A DNA stretch of 64,000 bases from Gilliamella apis (GCF_030758615.1 NZ_CP132381.1:868001-932000), one strand, 5' to 3'. Shown: positions 45,401 to 51,108, numbered from the stretch's first letter. Made by a program: numbers and translations. Notes: generated by a model not told the origin, from the sequence alone.

Positions 45401-45592
45401 TTGATTGATAATGTTTCCAAACAAGCCATTGATAGAAAAAAACATCTACCATCAGGAGTACAACAATTAGTTGTAATAGATACTCGCGGTCAAAAAATGA
45501 CCAATGCACAAGAAACGAAAATAAGGTATGGTATTGAAAGTAAATCAAATGGAATAATTAGCTCAAAACAAATTAGATTTATAACAGATTAG
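33482..45592 (+). CDS. cdiA: CdiA: giant filamentous-haemagglutinin-type contact-dependent toxin
   Basis: This 4036-residue two-partner exoprotein opens with an ESPR extended signal (MNKKLYRVIFNKKRG) and a hydrophobic core ending VYGA at residue 73. The TPS secretion domain (about 75-320) includes NPSGITCNGCGF at 186-197. FHA-1 beta-helix repeats run to about 1750. A non-repetitive Cys/Trp-rich stretch (about 1755-2200) is placed where the receptor-binding and periplasmic-arrest domains lie in E. coli CdiA. FHA-2 repeats follow, then a pretoxin module (about 3430-3582) ending in VENN at 3579-3582. The 454-residue C-terminus has a Gly/Ala-rich entry-like segment and a roughly 100-residue tip with D3951, E3961 and K3963 in a PD-(D/E)xK pattern. 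AAGGA at 33473-33477 serves ATG 33482 or 33485. Confidence 0.93.
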   Translation: MMNKKLYRVIFNKKRGLQMVVAEIAKTSGGKEKTATDEKLPALKSLFYTLKPITLFVSLSLGFVTLCSPVYGASDIVADKQAAKHQQPQVINTANGITQVNIQTPNKKGVSHNKYQQFDVAQQGAILNNSSKISQTQIAGHVQGNEFLKNSGPAKIILNEVNSRNPSQLNGVLEVAGQKAQVIIANPSGITCNGCGFINASRSTLTTGKPILQNGDLTGYQVEQGKITVTGKGLDSSEQSYTDLISHTVSVNSAIWANELNVVTGKNKVSQDSQTVEPLDDTNSSERPEVSIDVSQFGGMYAGSIRMVGTEKGVGVHNAGELGASINNISISAEGKITNRGAIQATKDIQISSRDNIDNQKQIYSKQNIKLNSGKTINNDGTLIAQKDIKLSANNIHSQQKSAIIAGIDTQGKLTQSGNINADANVIALNGQNKAGDKLSLKAKQAINLDDSQTYANEINLIGDQLSIKSAHLQTEQQLNLNHTVSIDTSNATLQTKKGIAVSTETLTNNNGTFIADEDVAVKANHVQSQAANILTYGKLTIDADDIDMQKAALSAKDAITVSAGNINADELEIITEQDLKIKAQNLSANQADLQAKKSIHINANNLYAQYLKLLTTDALSLKANHLVLNYSQISALGYLDVAAKTLQNKQSRWIADKDINVKAEDIDNQSSQLKATGSINYLFTHLNNNDTVLVSGQDLIFTGDKLQNINAKWQSGHNTTINITGLFDNQSSLIVSKGELAIRALTINNNDGDLISGKSLTINSKQLASENSVLQAEQALKLTASEQFDGQSATLYSDQQIEINSDKIDLNQAYVGSKGDITLKGQHQQLNESELLSNGQIAITAANIHADDAIIKSAKDIIINALAFVAFNRAQLVTNQQLKIKTEQADTAESKMYAKSGMHIDVTTLNNQHSNWLSESTISLFANQFNNQKSILEAKQNIDIDATQFNNQETVLLTDGRLIINATDIDNTSAQIQTKDGITINANNQLFNDNTKLITENDIDIHANVISNTHAQLSSNQSIAINAQHLDNQHSTFFTGGKINVTSNIINNEKSEIKAKQGIDIQTDSLASDEADYLTEGDFNLNSQDASLNKAKIASKGNMHIVGEQTLSMQEAQLTSLKNMQLNANTLNSSASDIYSLGNIDITAQTVKNDKASLISDQDITIHADTIDTTESEIGAEGDINVSAITLNNNKAKWIAKKAISINAQQLANTAAQLASHQSLNIHAKQIDNQHAVLSAKETIAIDADDLDNSQAKLFSDQSVIIAANHLINREGVIKAADEITINSQNIDNNQAIFVAEKDIQIHANTLNNTKAALQSQSQIVLKADQLNNASALLLAGDKGLNITSQNLNNQQAQLYSKGDLTIDTQSMDNQHAKMIAEKALNIHTDQLNNQHAELQAKGNITIDATEQNNQQATILSENDIKLKATESLDNREAQFTANGLIDIQSTHHIDNSQANLLSNKGIVLKSANVINQSATLKTNGLIDIKANSLDNQASEYQANNIVLEIDDLNNQQAKLTANQNLIINAQDFDNTQGQLLANDIYLKTKAYRGDGTMKSQNNLSLDLQDSFINESELSANGHLAIRTQKDIVNKNKITAGQQVSLESQQLTNEQHAEISAEYLSLKHQNVTNHGLIDATTAVMRTHQLDNLAGGRIYADNLAIHANILNNLANNNMAPVIAARQNFHLGVGTLNNYAHAQLLSLGNFVIGGELDENWSVTGSAKQINNHSATIEAQGDLYIATNELNNMNDHIVTEMRPTDEPPETETYFQTSNGDGQAKYSPNEVTYRIHRKRMPGIACQSGASHKRCFYWWNDIPEHLRHSGSLQRMSVPSKGINGVADSWEFNVIKHKYRTVILETDPSKISAAGNVIIHGQTINNQDSKIVAGNTVNINATQLNNHAQEAVSKYVYSGSIYLHKRHKQDKYGCYYQGEYNKADEIFVDNALNKNIVDHQIVEKTSLTEQPRSEVNVENKHNQVAVDKTVNDTLTQQAKVVSAQSIAINSNQSDRTHIKTDANHQPGTITSILPKPTTTIEEDLPHQENNPPAVDESTLPEAGNDITPSKTISVYEPDLTLPDNSLWIVNKETDKNYIVETDPRFTNRKKWLSSDYMINRLSGNPDSVLKRLGDGYYEQQLIQQQIVGLTGHRYLHGYKSDMEQYQALMDAGISFAKEFGIAIGVELTGEQMRALTNDIVLLVKKSIMVNGQPTEVLVPQVYMVNRPQLGTDGALIAGDNIFVKGEQLNNTGLIAAKQDALLQGHDVTNKGTIYGDRIQIEAENDITNLGHLFGDKLVYLSADNDINLLSSTRTQTRDRNRLTNIDQASTILVNNGNIVIDAGHDINAKAGYIVNNGNEGNTWLQAGHNIGFTTAELEEKFDITSKKDYRRTNEKSVVGTQITAANNVQLTAGNDITAKTVDIATGNHLGLQAGNDISIEASKEHFDLDEFHKSKSKGFLSKTKSSSHTVIDNNTSKGSELSANSVTIKAGHDLDISGSMVIGAQDVYLNAGNNVNIEAAEETYYRYEKQKTKTSGVSTSSKGISVGSQSTKATSTSNEVNQSQAGSLVGTSGGNVIISANKQVTISGSDIIAGRAEGDDKRATGHIDISGEDISIIPGHDIVDRKQTFKSKSSGVGISFSNPITESVQNIHDIFKSSGNKVEKAKQFTGELAALAMDIGNPASSPISYHKSSTKSESSLHGEYSNGSTLTAAGNIQLHATNSQERDAQGQLTHGDVVISGSDLTAGEAIIIDANRHVIIETATDKQSEYSKTKSKNWSATTAGPTAGSSVRFINGSPNHGASILPFGSESSGNRSNSDVVGQNASTLTANNIAINSHEGNIDIKGSLLNTQDDINLRAEKGNIDIGASTNQSHSESKGYNKVVGELNGNGYSGTVGYQHSRYKELEDKATQSNIRSGLNSAKGNINVIAGDDVKLAGVDITAGKSVNLTGKNVIMETSEDNIYQKVETQNKQYGVTVSASGYAVTAAQSIEKAAKAIENKEDKRLAAIYMAQAGVNAAQADLNMSDAPVEVNQPTANAESNANGGGSSLIKVNASITADNSKQKTEYNSHTQAGTVIHAGQNVNINAKENIEGKGVKIIGKDVNLNAGNDIKFDSANSTEKLKSTDSGSHYGVGVGFGLVGGQNGFSIELAASQSKGKENGTSDINHNSTITASNTLNIQSGRDVILTGAELSGEQVIADIGRHLTISSEQDKEKYDAKHTSVGASASICVPPFCYGASSASANFAQDRMKSNYESVNEQSGIFAGSGGYDITVGEHTQLNGAVIASEADRSKNRLDTGTIGFTDIKNKAEYDVSSASGSIGVSKGPGSGGFSPTSGQPTVYDHNDEASNITHSAISDGELIIRDQDKQTQDINELSRDTENAHSKLKPIFNKEDEQTKQNIVTSLQELASQVKELERTIHKDAGKDSKDGKMGNDFSKGVDSAVAIITSIITGDIAGGLAGASAPWLAEQIKLHTGHLDKDGEWVTDNLAGNLISHAILGAVVAELQGNSGLAGGAGAVAGELANKAIIGILYGDKKISELSEEEKQTVSALSQLATGLAAAATGGNFGDASAAISSSKNAVENNRLSTVVEQRRINELAKDNELEKLLYHAAACALVHCSAEFADDDPMKVAYQKLEELGNSDELQAYRQTLASQEYIKTNVLPNVNGVYPMTYETVEKLFEYTSGDEFVDSVAYINNKYSVTTRLGGVVQVLGAFGEGGLAVALSPGCATVMGCVPSTLLIWSSSDNLVTGGAIIINGKNYTTLTGKGLAKALNISESDGDLLFNTITGLFSAKKLSDLASSSLSSGNKLTAKELDAIKSELDSVGNKLKVDPHAEKGNNIAKSVTTKETGYIKQGDNIVGPRGGVYTNTGQVDAAGNPIYKNNGSYYIFEKNEKINVPSPGNTATTTNGRPTPVDSEKDVGKTLTPDFNAQESYLNGQKVKWGTDGSVRPDFCNGTTCSIEVKNYDIQNNINGLIDNVSKQAIDRKKHLPSGVQQLVVIDTRGQKMTNAQETKIRYGIESKSNGIISSKQIRFITD

Positions 45593-45609
45593 TAATAAGA
45601 GGTAAGTAA

Positions 45610-46155
45610 ATGATGTCAATAAAAATTGGTTTTACAGGTGGCGCACGCATAGTTGAATTGGGTACAGATAGTGATATGCAGCTATTTTTTGATTGTATTT
45701 CATATTATGTTCCACCTAAATATCCCAATCAAAATTGGTCACTGATTACTGACCGTTTTTATCGTCGTTATTTAAAATTAGAAGAGTTAGATGCCGCCGT
45801 AGCATTAATGAAATTGGTAGAAAAAGAGTTTAAACAGTTGGATAGAGAAGCATTTGATTGGAGTAAAATATTATCAGGTCAAGTTAAAAGTGATTTAGAT
45901 AGAACTAAATCAACTTTATTCGAGATTTTTGTTAGATTTTTTAAAGCATTTTATGAGTGTATTGAATCTGCCATAGTAAATTATGAATGTTTCAAATCAA
46001 ATTCTAATTATGAATATGAACCTGTAATGGTAACAATTTCTACCATCCCTTATTGTGTAAGCTACAGTCAGATCCCTTTATCTGTTTTCGATAATTTACA
46101 ACCTGATGAAAAACCAATTTGGTGGACAGGTAAAATTCCTAAAACCACAACTTAG
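45610..46155 (+). CDS. cdiI: Predicted CDI immunity protein (CdiI)
   Basis: This 181-residue soluble protein starts 17 bp after the cdiA stop with an AGAGGTAAG ribosome-binding site, the position of cdiI in every CDI locus. Immunity would come from binding and blocking the CdiA toxin tip in the cytoplasm. It has no signal peptide or membrane helix, as expected for an immunity protein to a nuclease toxin. I do not recognise its family with confidence. The call rests on position, size and lack of signal. A GC-rich hairpin follows. Confidence 0.75.
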   Translation: MMSIKIGFTGGARIVELGTDSDMQLFFDCISYYVPPKYPNQNWSLITDRFYRRYLKLEELDAAVALMKLVEKEFKQLDREAFDWSKILSGQVKSDLDRTKSTLFEIFVRFFKAFYECIESAIVNYECFKSNSNYEYEPVMVTISTIPYCVSYSQIPLSVFDNLQPDEKPIWWTGKIPKTTT

Positions 46156-46178
46156 TTACTTTTTAACTTACCTCTAAT

Positions 46179-46211
46179 CCCCTTTTCCTAAAAATTTTAA
46201 GGAAAGGGGGG
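46179..46211 (+). terminator. GC-rich hairpin ending the cdiBAI unit
   Basis: CCCCTTTTCCT near 46179-46189 can pair with AGGAAAGGGG near 46200-46209 with one bulged base. It is the first strong hairpin after cdiI. No clear T tract follows, so function as a terminator is likely but not certain. Confidence 0.5.
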
Positions 46212-46429
46212 ATAGATATTATTACTGATTTTAATTTCATATTAATGTTGTTTTATTTAGTTCGTTTAGTATGTCCAAATCCTGATGTCTAAAATTATTT
46301 TCAGTGACTTATTATTGCTTTATTACCTGCCAACTCATACTCAAATATCAATAAGACGGTATAGACTTCTCAATTATTTTTACAAACAATCCTCAATAAA
46401 CTAAATCAAAATTAACGGAAGGAGATAAG
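46212..46429. other. Intergenic stretch between cdiI terminator and toxin remnant
   Basis: About 220 AT-rich bases with no ORF of note and no recognisable remnant. Confidence 0.3.
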
Positions 46430-46724
46430 TTTTAGCTCAAGTTCTATTGGATCCGAAACAAAAGTAGTAGGAAGTAATGCCATTCCAGCAAATACAACAG
46501 TGAAACTGACTTAAACCAGCTACAGCAATTGGAGCAGTTGATCCATTAAAGTTACTGTATCAAATGGGGTTGTTCCTGCTAAGATAGCCCCTTAATTACA
46601 AGCCTATGCTGAAATTAGGGGGATTAGGTTTAAGACTTCATGTGGAAATAGATTAGGTCGTTGTGCAGAGTTTAGAGCTGCTAATGAGTTGTTATTAAAC
46701 AATCCTAATCTTATTCATTACTGA
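46430..46724 (+). pseudogene. Orphan CdiA-type toxin C-terminus remnant
   Basis: Three short coding stretches in different frames read as pieces of one protein. They are SIGSETKVVGSNAIPANTTV, then ATAIGAVDPLKLLYQMG, then LQAYAEIRG followed by GNRLGRCAEFRAANELLL and NNPNL before a stop at 46722. They are separated by a frameshift and stop codons. The GRCAEF motif with a following helix resembles the zinc-site CAE motif of deaminase-type polymorphic toxin domains (tentative). There is no start codon or secretion domain. It looks like a decayed, displaced toxin tip of the kind found behind cdiAI genes. Confidence 0.5.
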
Positions 46725-46882
46725 TTTTTATAAAAAGGAAAAGGTAATCAAATAAGTAATATAAATAAAACATTAAAAGATATTATAAATTGATATATAT
46801 CAACTTTATTCATGGATCTTCCAGTATTTTGTTGTTAACATGGTTTCATATCTTTTTTATGTGATGTTGTCTCGTAGTCAAT
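46725..46882 (+). repeat. Second copy of the cdiB leader region
   Basis: This stretch repeats, with small indels and substitutions, the sequence before cdiB at about 31486-31668. It includes the shared TTTATAAAAA, AATAAGTAAT, AAAAGATATTATAAATTGAT, TGGATCTTCC and TATTTTGTTGTTA blocks. The segment around 46771-46802 is identical to 31555-31586. Homology begins near the toxin remnant stop (46713-46724) and runs without a break into the cdiB pseudogene. Confidence 0.8.
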
Positions 46883-47341
46883 ATGATGAATTTAATGATA
46901 AAAAAATATTTATTTGCTTGGGGGGCTATTATCATACCCTCGTTTGTTGCGTTAGCTGAACCATCACCAACGCAACAACTGAGTGACCAACAACTTATCC
47001 AGAAAAGAAAAAGTGATAAAGTTCATCAATACCTTCATTGCCTGACATCTATCTATTACCTACTACTTATGAAACGAGAGATATTCATTTCTCATCGGTT
47101 TTTTCTATTTGAGTATTAATCAGATGCAATTATTAGAATGAGATAAATTACCTTAGTTTATTCCTATCAATAAACAGTCTCGTCAAGCTGAGCACTGTTG
47201 TTTAACTGCATAGGGTTTCAATTTATTAATGACTAAAATGCATGACCGATTGATTAGCTAAGGAGATATCAATACTGAAGTAGTAGCAACAGAGCAAAAG
47301 TTAGCATCAACAAAACTAAAACTATTATTTATGTAAACATA
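46883..47341 (+). pseudogene. Degenerate 5' fragment of a second cdiB
   Basis: The first 24 codons match the intact cdiB almost exactly (ending IIIPSFVALAEP). After a frameshift near codon 50, matches continue as DKLP, FIPINKQSRQAEH, NLLMTK, DRLIS and KLKLL against the POTRA region of the cdiB at 31669. In-frame stop codons replace an Arg, Trp, Glu and Tyr of the intact copy. Homology ends near the LKLLL segment, about residue 155 of 568, so the barrel is missing. The gene is dead. It marks a second CDI unit that was inserted and lost, or a partial tandem duplication. Confidence 0.9.
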
Positions 47342-47904
47342 AGAACCAGAAGCATATAAAAGTGAAAATAGTAGTAGATCTAGTGCAACTATAGTTTGCG
47401 ATATAGATGATATTGCTACAACTATTGCTCGCAGTAAAAATGAGAGTGAAAAATAGCTATAAAGATATTAGGAACTATGATGAATATAGAAATATCAGTA
47501 GGTTATGGTGATAAACCTGTTTCTAGTTATAATTTGGATTAAAAAGGCAATAGATATTAAACCTAATAAGAGTTAATCAAAATGTTAAAAGCGTAGCTAC
47601 AGGAGAAGGAATATCAGATGGTTATGTTTATATGTGGAGTAAGGAGTTTTACTCACGGTAAAAGATAATTTGTGTCACAGTAATTTGCACTGTTAGGTAG
47701 TGGGTGGATATGTACATTCATTACAATTCAATAAAAAGATCTTTTACCAGCATAATTAGTTGGTAACAAAAGAGATTCACAGTTAGGAACTGGAAAAAGA
47801 AATATAGCTGAATAAAACTAGCCTCGTAGTATAGCGCTACACTCGAAAGCATTATTTCTACTTTTGTTGGAAATAGTGTACAAGATAATATTGAGAAAAT
47901 AATC
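47342..47904 (+). other. Degenerate stretch behind the cdiB pseudogene
   Basis: No intact gene. Short open pieces remain, for example MNIEISVGYGDKPVSSYNLD (from about 47480) and SVATGEGISDGYVYMWSKEF (from about 47590), which read like protein rather than random AT-rich DNA. They are broken by stops and frame changes. They may be remains of a toxin or immunity gene from the same lost CDI unit. I cannot name a family. Confidence 0.35.
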
Positions 47905-48156
47905 ATGAAAAAAAATAAGAAATATTTAGTATTATTAAATTATTTAATCTTTTTACCTTTCATGGGATTTTTATTAATTATTATAATGCGCTTGCTCATC
48001 TCATTAATATTGTTGATTAAATATGATATAGCTTTTGAATTTGGTATTCATGATATATGTTTAGCTGGTAAAGCAGCTTGTATTTGGTTTCCTTTAGCAT
48101 TAGGTGTTTGGTGTTATGAATGCTTCCATTACGGAATTAAAATTTTTGGCAAATAA
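47905..48156 (+). CDS. Small two-helix membrane protein, possible orphan immunity protein
   Basis: This 83-residue, strongly hydrophobic protein has one long N-terminal membrane segment (about residues 9-38) and a second near 56-72 (ACIWFPLALGVWCYE), with a basic start and end. It is intact and followed at once by a good terminator, unlike everything between it and cdiI. I do not recognise a family. Position at the end of a decayed CDI unit suggests an orphan immunity protein against a membrane-acting toxin, but no toxin partner survives to test this. The ribosome-binding site is weak (TTGAGAA near 47888). Confidence 0.5.
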   Translation: MKKNKKYLVLLNYLIFLPFMGFLLIIIMRLLISLILLIKYDIAFEFGIHDICLAGKAACIWFPLALGVWCYECFHYGIKIFGK

Positions 48157-48475
48157 TATTATCTCAGTTTAACAACTGGGATTTTTTTATTATAACGAGT
48201 AATTAATACTATAACTTTCATCCCAATCATGATAATTAGCTGTGTAACATGGATGATGTATTTAACTTAATCTTGGTAAGTCTATTAAAATTAGGTTAAT
48301 TTATTTTTTAAGTAGGCTTGGTTTTCGTTTGTTTTGGCGTAATATAAGGATCAAATTTTATTTAATTAATGGCAATAGCTAGCAAATTTGTTTTATTTAA
48401 AGAATAATCTGATTTTGCTTTTTGTTGGCATTGATAGTTTACCGATAAATGATTAAATAACAAAAGGGGTTAATG
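48157..48475. other. Intergenic region with terminator, end of CDI island
   Basis: ATCTCAGTT and AACTGGGAT pair (one G:U) and lead into a T run at about 48161-48189, an intrinsic terminator for the small membrane protein. The remaining 280 bases are AT-rich with no ORF or RNA gene that I can see. AAGGGG at 48464-48469 serves the next gene. Confidence 0.6.
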
Positions 48476-48679
48476 ATGAAATTAATAGTTGATAATATGA
48501 GTTGCCAACATTGTGTTAAAACCATTACTAAAGCAATTAATGATATTGATCCTAAAGCAAAAGTTACTGTTGATTTAGCTAAGCATGAAGTTGATATTGA
48601 CGGAGGTACTATCTCGCAAGAAGCGGCAATTGCGGCAATTAATGAAGCGGGATTTGAGTTTGTCGGTATTGCTTATTAA
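48476..48679 (+). CDS. Heavy-metal-associated (HMA) domain protein, CopZ-like copper chaperone
   Basis: This 67-residue protein is a single HMA fold. MSCQHCVKTITKAI carries the metal-binding CxxC (C10, C13), followed by KVTVDLAKHEVDI and a C-terminal INEAGFEF. Such proteins carry Cu(I) to P-type ATPases. No copper ATPase or regulator is in the window, so the partner is unknown. ATG 48476 is preferred over 48473 because it lies 6 nt from AAGGGG. Confidence 0.88.
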   Translation: MKLIVDNMSCQHCVKTITKAINDIDPKAKVTVDLAKHEVDIDGGTISQEAAIAAINEAGFEFVGIAY

Positions 48680-48982
48680 TAGTATTTAGCGTTATTAAAT
48701 TTTAGACGATTATGATTATCGGCCTAAAGTTTAGAGAGTATTTTTATCAAATCATCTATTAACAGTTTTTGTATACTTCATCGACTTGGATTGTTGATGA
48801 AGTATATCTATGTGTCAATTTAGTATATCCTTCACCTAAAAAACATTTGCTCGTCTTTCGTATTTATAAAAAGTGAATTCAGGTTGATATTTATAGCTTA
48901 TAAAAAAAAACTATTACCAAACATTTTAGTATTAAGTGGCTCATCAAAATTTAGTTAGTTCACAGTTATATTTAAGCAGCAA
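48680..48982. other. Intergenic region with a long hairpin
   Basis: TATACTTCATC (48772-48782) and GATGAAGTATA (48796-48806) form a perfect 11-bp stem that can be extended by three more pairs. It lies between two convergent genes and may end one or both transcripts, although no T run follows. No ORF of note. Confidence 0.45.
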
Positions 48983-50086
48983 TTAATCAAAATCTTTATC
49001 AAGTTCATTTTCGTTAATACAAAAATTTTTTTCTTTCTGAGAACATTGACGAGAAATTTTAAAAGATTGTCCTTCAACACCTCTAAAAGACTCATATTCT
49101 TTATAAGTACAGGTTGAATTCGTTAAAGTATAGTTGCTGTTTTCTGCTTTGAATCGATAAGTTTCATTTAAAATAACTGCAGAATAGTTATTTATTTCGC
49201 AAATTTTTTTCCTTTTTGCTATTTTTTTTTGGGGATCAAAATCGATGTAACGACCATCTAAATTGAGATAAATAAACTCTTTTTTCTTCTCATCATAAGA
49301 ATAGTACCGATAAATGATAGGTCCATCTTCCATATCATCAACGGCTCTGGCGATATAAAAATCATTATAATTACCATCAAAATTGTAGTCTATTTCTATG
49401 CCATTGTGATCAAAAAAATCTGGTGCAAAACGATAGCTATCATCTATATGGTTAACTGCACCTACTGAATATTCACCCAAAAAGTCAAATCCTTGCAAAT
49501 TATCTATAGTCTGAAATAATTGGTCATTTTTTTTACTATAAATATTTAAACCTGTTGGTTTCAATCCTTGACCTTTTTTATAGGAAAGTATCAATTTAAA
49601 ATAAAAATCATCTGTCGATCTTTTTTGTAATAACTCTATATTGTTAATTTCTTCATTCTTAATAGGAAAAGAGAGATAATCATAATCATGAAAATCTAAA
49701 TCGACATCATATTTATCAATATTTGCTTTAAAATAGTCAGATTCAATTCCTGATATTAACCAGTCGATTCCTTGTAAATTAGTTATAGTTTGAAGTAATT
49801 GACCACTTTTCTTACTATAAATATTTATACTAGTTGGTTTCAATCCTTGACCTTTTTTATAGGAAAGTATCATTTTAAAATAAAAATCATCTGTCGATCT
49901 TTTTTGTAATAACTCTATATTGTTAATTTCTTCATTCTCAATAAGAATATCGAGATCACCGCCATCTTTAAAATTTAATTCAACATCATATTTATCAATG
50001 TTCGCCTTAAGAACATCTAAGTCAATTGCTAAAACTAAACAAGGGAAAAACAAAACAACTGAGATAAGATATTTTATACAAATCAT
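48983..50086 (-). CDS. Exported protein with tandem 93-residue repeat, unknown function
   Basis: From ATG 50086 the protein has 367 residues and a signal peptide (MICIKYLISVVLFFPCLVLA); the longer start at 50107 would put seven residues before it. Two tandem units of 93 residues begin with KANIDKYDV and share NEEINNIELLQKRSTDDFYF and ILSYKKGQGLKPT. The C-terminal part (IDYNFDGNYNDFYIARAVDD, then YYSYDEKKKEFIYLN) resembles the XAC2610-type/FG-GAP-like domain of exported proteins. Four cysteines sit near the C-terminus. It is a single gene with no informative neighbours. The repeat is also nearly identical at DNA level. Confidence 0.75.
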   Translation of the reverse strand: MICIKYLISVVLFFPCLVLAIDLDVLKANIDKYDVELNFKDGGDLDILIENEEINNIELLQKRSTDDFYFKMILSYKKGQGLKPTSINIYSKKSGQLLQTITNLQGIDWLISGIESDYFKANIDKYDVDLDFHDYDYLSFPIKNEEINNIELLQKRSTDDFYFKLILSYKKGQGLKPTGLNIYSKKNDQLFQTIDNLQGFDFLGEYSVGAVNHIDDSYRFAPDFFDHNGIEIDYNFDGNYNDFYIARAVDDMEDGPIIYRYYSYDEKKKEFIYLNLDGRYIDFDPQKKIAKRKKICEINNYSAVILNETYRFKAENSNYTLTNSTCTYKEYESFRGVEGQSFKISRQCSQKEKNFCINENELDKDFD

Positions 50087-50313
50087 ATTATAACCAACTA
50101 ATTCCATTTAATGTTTTTAATATTATTTTTTTAATCCTATTTATATCTTAAATTAATTCATATCAAAAATTAATTTAAAATGATTTAAAAATATATTATT
50201 TCTTATCAAATATAACTTATTGAGCAATTTTTCTAACCATATTTTTAATTACTATTTTGGATAACCATTTGTAGAAAAATAAATATTTAATTATTCAATG
50301 TAAAAATTTGCAG

Positions 50314-51108
50314 TTACCACCATTGATAAAAATGGTGAGTAGGTCCAATTCCCTTACCAATTTTTAAACTATCTGCATGCTCAATAGCCCCTTGTAGGTA
50401 GTTTTTAGCATGTTTTATTGCATCTTCTAAATGATGTTTCGGTAATAAGGCTGCAATTGCCGCAGAGAGGGTACAACCTGTACCATGGGTATTTCTCGTT
50501 GCGATCCTTGGTGATGTCATTCTGATGATGTTGTTGCGAGTGATTAAATAATCAGGGCTTTCTTGACTTGGCAAATGTCCGCCTTTCATTAATACTGCCT
50601 GACAACCTAATTTAAGTAATTCATACCCCTGTTGTTGCATTTGCTCTTCGTTTTTTGCCTCACTACAATCAAGTAATGCAGCAGCTTCAGGTAGATTTGG
50701 GGTAATAATTGTGGCTAATGGTAATAATAGATCTCGAATAGCAGAAATGGCATCAGCTTTTAACAATGGATGTCCGCCTTTAGCAATCATTACGGTATCA
50801 AGCACAATATTGGCAATAGGGTTATCGTTTAATAGTTGAGCAACCGAAGTAACAATCTCTTTATTCATTAGCATGCCAATTTTAACACTATCAATGTAGA
50901 TATCTTGATACAGCGTATTAAACTGTGCTTCAATAAATTGAGAGGGAATGGCATGTACACCATTAACGCCTTGCGTACTTTGTGCGGTTAATGCGGTGAT
51001 CACTGACATACCATAAGCACCAAGTGCTGAAAATGCTTTTAAGTCAGCTTGAATACCTGCGCCACCACTAGGGTCACTGCCCGCTATTGTTAATGCAACT
51101 GTTGTCAT
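50314..51108 (-). CDS. thiD: Hydroxymethylpyrimidine/phosphomethylpyrimidine kinase
   Basis: This 264-residue ribokinase-like enzyme phosphorylates HMP and HMP-P for thiamine synthesis. ALTIAGSDPSGGAGIQADLK is the substrate-binding N-terminus, TVMIAKGGHPLL follows, and RNTHGTGCTLSAAIAA carries the anion hole and catalytic region. It is the last gene of a thiM-thiE-thiD operon. Its ribosome-binding site overlaps the thiE stop region, so it is probably translated from the riboswitch-controlled transcript. Confidence 0.95.
   Translation of the reverse strand: MTTVALTIAGSDPSGGAGIQADLKAFSALGAYGMSVITALTAQSTQGVNGVHAIPSQFIEAQFNTLYQDIYIDSVKIGMLMNKEIVTSVAQLLNDNPIANIVLDTVMIAKGGHPLLKADAISAIRDLLLPLATIITPNLPEAAALLDCSEAKNEEQMQQQGYELLKLGCQAVLMKGGHLPSQESPDYLITRNNIIRMTSPRIATRNTHGTGCTLSAAIAALLPKHHLEDAIKHAKNYLQGAIEHADSLKIGKGIGPTHHFYQWW

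Noticed and set aside
46883..47119. 78-codon ORF read as an intact small secreted protein
   Set aside because: It is the signal peptide and linker of cdiB followed by a frameshift. Homology to cdiB continues beyond its stop in other frames, so it is the start of a pseudogene.
47721..47906. 61-codon minus-strand ORF before the small membrane protein
   Set aside because: It lies in degenerate DNA, ends at the start of the intact small gene, has no ribosome-binding site and matches nothing I know.
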